Assembly (NCBI GenBank): GCA_019683665.1
Contig: JADGIB010000014.1
Span: 1-24,661 of the forward strand
Source of the DNA: Solirubrobacteraceae bacterium
Lineage (GTDB): Bacteria > Actinomycetota > Thermoleophilia > Solirubrobacterales > Solirubrobacteraceae
DNA: 24,661 bases
Direction of reading: 5' to 3'
Positions 22,751 to 24,661 of the stretch are shown one piece after another. Position 1 is the first letter of the stretch, and every line of letters begins with the position of its first letter. The translations under genes and the position numbers were made by a program. The notes beneath the pieces were generated by a model. It saw only the letters and a program-made list of their open reading frames with translations, was not told where the DNA came from and did not search any database.

Positions 22751-23246
22751 CATGGAGGTCACGGATGTCTGCCGCGCACGACCGCCCGCGAGGTCCTCGA
22801 GCTGCCGCCCGGCGGCCGCGCCGACGTCCTCGTCCAGGCGCCGCGCGCCGGGACGTTCCGGCTGCGGTCGCTGCGCTGGGAGCCCTTCGGCGGTCCTCTA
22901 CTCGAGCATGGTGCCCGAGCCGCAGGTCCTCGCCACGCTCGTCGTCGAGGGGCCGGACCGGGCCGAGCCGGCGCCGCTGCCGACGACGCTGCTGGCGGTC
23001 GACGACCTGCGCCGCGCGACCGTCGACCGGCGGCGGACGTTCCGCCTCGAGGAGCGCGAGCCGCGGATCGCCGGGCCGCTCGGCGCGTTCGAGTACCACA
23101 TCAACGGCCGGACCGTCGACGTGTCCCGCGGTGCAGATCCACGAGGACCACGGGAGATGCAGATCCTCGAGGTCGACGGGAAGGACGGCCCCGGGCCGCG
23201 GCGGATGCCGGGCCCCGGCGGCCGCCACGGCCACCACGAGCGCTGA
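22751..23246 (+). pseudogene. Decayed multicopper oxidase remnant (two frameshifts, internal deletion, no N-terminus)
   Basis: Conserved multicopper-oxidase pieces appear in order but in different frames. From 22751 one frame reads HGGHGCLPRTTAREVLELPP then GGRADVLVQAPRAGTF, the cupredoxin-2 PGERADVLV landmark. After about 22890 the frame at 22752 continues with VLATLVVEGP, LPTTLLAVDDLRR and FEYHINGRTVDVSR, the FxINGxxFDxxR landmark. Around 23130-23150 a third frame reads QIHEDHG, resembling the C-terminal HCxIxxHEDxGMM copper motif. MQILEVDGKDGPG then follows in the second frame up to the stop at 23244-23246. Roughly 60-70 residues between the INGR and HED motifs, with the first HPxHLH copper site, are missing, as is the N-terminal domain. 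Sequencing error could explain the single-base shifts but not the deletion. Confidence 0.62.
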
Positions 23247-23273
23247 GCGCGCGGGCTCGGCCTGGACGGCGAG

Positions 23274-23288
23274 GGCGGCGTCGCCGCC
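23274..23288. terminator. Small hairpin between pseudogene and leftward LLM gene
   Basis: GGCGGC (23274-23279) pairs with GCCGCC (23283-23288) around a three-base loop. The stretch 23247-23325 between the two convergent units shows no gene. Such short GC hairpins are frequent by chance in this sequence, so the call is weak. Confidence 0.25.
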
Positions 23289-23325
23289 GGGACGACCCGG
23301 GCGGGGCCGGGCGACCCGGTGACCG

Positions 23326-24390
23326 TCACGGGCCGGAGGCGCCGGCCTCGCCGGCGGCGGCGGGCGCGCCGGCCCGCCGCCAGCCGAGCGCCGGCAGGAC
23401 GTGCTCGGCGAGCGTCTCCAGCATCCGCGCGTTGTACTCGACGCCGAGCTGGTTGGGGACGGTCAGCAGGAGCGTGTCGGCCGCCTGCACGGCGGGGTCG
23501 GCGGCGAGCTCCTCAGCGATGACGTCCGGCTCGCCCGTGTAGCTGCGCCCGAAGCGGGCGATCGTGCCCTCGAGCTCGCCGAGGTGGTCCTCGCCGCTGC
23601 GGCGGCTGAGCCCGAACCAGCGGCGGTCCTCGTCGGTCGTGATCGGGATGACGCTGCGGCTGACCGACACGCGCGGCTCGCGCGTCCAGCCGGCCGCCGC
23701 CCACGCCTCGCGGAAGATCGCGATCTGCTCGGCCTGCAGCTCCCCGAACGGCACGCCGGTGTCCTCGATGAGCAGCGTCGAGCTCTGGAGGTTCATGCCC
23801 TGCTCGGCCACCCAGCGGGCCGTCTCGCGCGAGCCCGACCCCCACCAGATCCGCTCGTCCAGGCCGGGCGACTGCGGCTGGACCGGCAGCGGCGCGGACG
23901 TGTTGTGCATGCTCGGGTCGGCGCGCACGACGGCGGCGCCGCGGATCGCGTTGCGGAAGGCGCGCGTGTGCTCGCGGGCCATGTCGGCGGCGGTGCTGCC
24001 CGGCTCGGGGACGTGCCCGAACGCCTCGTAGCCGCGCAGCGCCGGCTCCGGGGAGCCGCGGCTGACGCCGAGCTGGAGGCGCCCGCCGCTGATGAGGTCG
24101 GCGGCCGCGGCCTGCTCGGCCATGTGCAGCGGGTTCTCGTAGCGCATGTCGATCACCGCGGTGCCGATCTCGATGCGGCTCGTCCGCGCGGCGATCGCGG
24201 CGAGGAGCGGGAACGGGGTCGCCAGCTGGCGGGCGAAGTGGTGCACCCGCACATAGGCGCCGTCGAGCCCGATCGCCTCGGCCGCCTCGGCCAGCTCGAT
24301 CGTCTGCAGGTGGGCGTCGCGCGCGGTCGGCGTGCGCGTCCCGGGGGCGCTGCCCCAGTGGCCGAAGGTGAGGAAGCCGATGCGCTTCAT
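23326..24390 (-). CDS. LLM-class flavin-dependent oxidoreductase (different subfamily)
   Basis: This 354-residue luciferase-like monooxygenase-fold protein begins MKRIGFLTFGHWGSAPGTRT. It carries DGAYVRVHHFARQLATPFPL, IEIGTAVIDMRYENPLHMAEQ and ISGGRLQLGVSRGSPEPALRG. These motifs differ from those of the two shorter LLM proteins of the cluster (longer, with VHHFARQ and SRGSPEP), so it belongs to another, probably flavin-dependent, subgroup. The frame is open further upstream, but the conserved N-terminus starts at the ATG at 24388-24390. A TAGCGT element (minus strand, 24403-24398) lies seven bases before it, which would suit a leaderless transcript. The C-terminal tail is Ala/Gly-rich. It converges on the decayed oxidase and is not part of the regulon. 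Confidence 0.88.
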   Translation of the reverse strand: MKRIGFLTFGHWGSAPGTRTPTARDAHLQTIELAEAAEAIGLDGAYVRVHHFARQLATPFPLLAAIAARTSRIEIGTAVIDMRYENPLHMAEQAAAADLISGGRLQLGVSRGSPEPALRGYEAFGHVPEPGSTAADMAREHTRAFRNAIRGAAVVRADPSMHNTSAPLPVQPQSPGLDERIWWGSGSRETARWVAEQGMNLQSSTLLIEDTGVPFGELQAEQIAIFREAWAAAGWTREPRVSVSRSVIPITTDEDRRWFGLSRRSGEDHLGELEGTIARFGRSYTGEPDVIAEELAADPAVQAADTLLLTVPNQLGVEYNARMLETLAEHVLPALGWRRAGAPAAAGEAGASGP

Positions 24391-24397
24391 GCCCCCG

Positions 24398-24403
24398 ACG
24401 CTA
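24398..24403 (-). promoter_or_regulatory. Possible -10 (TANNNT) for a leaderless LLM transcript
   Basis: On the minus strand TAGCGT lies exactly seven bases before the ATG, the spacing typical of leaderless actinobacterial genes. No clear -35 is visible and the motif is short, so this is tentative. Confidence 0.3.
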
Positions 24404-24437
24404 TCGCCCGGCCGGGCGCGGGCGGCGCTCGGCCCGG

Positions 24438-24661
24438 TCAGGGCCGCACGACGACGCGGTGGCGGGCGGTCGCCCGCGGGCCGCCGTTGCAGAGCGCGCT
24501 CTGGCCGGTGAAGACGAAGCGGTCCGAGCATCCCTCGTCGTCGACGACGGTCAGGCGCACCGTGTAGCGGCCGGGCCGGTGGTAGCGGTGGCGGACGACC
24601 GGCCCGGCGGTGACCGCCGTGCGGCCGTCGCCGAAGCGCCAGCGGTAGCGGCGCACGGCGC
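24438..24661 (-). CDS. 3' end of a PKD-domain surface protein (partial)
   Basis: The last 73 or so residues of a longer protein are visible, and the frame is still open at the window edge. The core of a PKD (Ig-like) domain is plain: YRWRFGDG, a His-Tyr pair with PGRYTVRLTVVDDEG, and then a Cys-bracketed C-terminal segment (GCSDRFVFTGQSALCNGG). PKD domains occur in exported, cell-surface or adhesive proteins. The in-frame GTG at 24654-24656 sits in the first strand of the domain and is not the true start. The two Cys probably form a disulfide outside the cell. It is transcribed toward the LLM gene at 23326-24390, with 47 bases between. Confidence 0.82.
   Translation of the reverse strand, partial: AVRRYRWRFGDGRTAVTAGPVVRHRYHRPGRYTVRLTVVDDEGCSDRFVFTGQSALCNGGPRATARHRVVVRP

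Noticed and set aside
22752..23246. Intact 164-residue hypothetical protein
   Set aside because: Its first 45 residues are low-complexity Arg/Ser, and the conserved multicopper oxidase residues for that stretch lie in another frame, so it is part of a pseudogene.
1..24661. CRISPR arrays, tRNA/rRNA genes, insertion sequences, phage genes, attachment sites
   Set aside because: I looked for regular direct repeats, tRNA-like cloverleaf ends, transposase or integrase motifs and saw none.

Overview
The window is a very GC-rich stretch that looks like an actinobacterial chromosome. The class Thermoleophilia (Solirubrobacter/Conexibacter type) is my best guess. The support is coenzyme-F420-type luciferase-like oxidoreductases, GTG/TTG starts, dense ATGA-type start/stop overlaps, and a PKD-domain surface protein with a Cys-pair C-terminus at the right edge. 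The taxonomic call is inference from style, not a search result.

Layout. The left edge (1-623) is the 3' end of an Arg/Ala-rich beta-sandwich protein. It converges, across a perfect 13-bp hairpin (688-730), on a leftward two-domain VOC protein (749-1690). A divergent promoter region (1691-1804) follows. From there to 22678 nearly everything is rightward and tightly packed in three blocks. Block 1 (1805-4189) is an LLM oxidoreductase and two SDRs. Block 2 (4277-10691) is a polar amino acid ABC importer (ATPase, permease, lipoprotein), a three-subunit FAD/[2Fe-2S] amino/imino acid dehydrogenase (alpha, beta, gamma) and a DapA-family lyase inserted between beta and gamma. Block 3 (10899-22678) is an ATP-dependent lactamase pair (HyuA/HyuB), a complete dipeptide-type ABC importer (binding protein, two permeases, two ATPases), an M24 Xaa-Pro-type peptidase, a second LLM paralogous to the first, and a GNAT acetyltransferase. 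A strong hairpin (22695-22730) ends block 3. Beyond it lie a decayed multicopper oxidase (about 22751-23246), a leftward LLM of a different subfamily (23326-24390) and the 3' end of a PKD protein (24438 to the edge).

Main observation. The three upstream regions (1730-1764, 4221-4255, 10807-10841) carry the same operator: two tandem copies of a TATGCG(G/A)G-like site, exactly 19 bases apart in each, overlapping or just downstream of the -10 where one can be recognised. The blocks therefore look like one co-regulated pathway, yet no regulator gene is present in the window.

How the genes may work together (inference). Two importers bring in an amino or imino acid and its peptides or cyclic amides. 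The M24 peptidase and HyuAB open peptide or lactam bonds. The alpha-beta-gamma dehydrogenase oxidises a D-imino/amino acid, and the DapA-like enzyme performs Schiff-base chemistry on the product. Dehydrogenase plus DapA-like deaminase is the core of bacterial trans-4-hydroxyproline catabolism, so hydroxyproline or a similar imino acid is the leading candidate. The epimerase and semialdehyde dehydrogenase of that route are not in the window, and HyuAB, the LLM pair, the SDRs and the VOC protein are not part of it. The true substrate may be something new, such as a cyclic amide or a modified proline.
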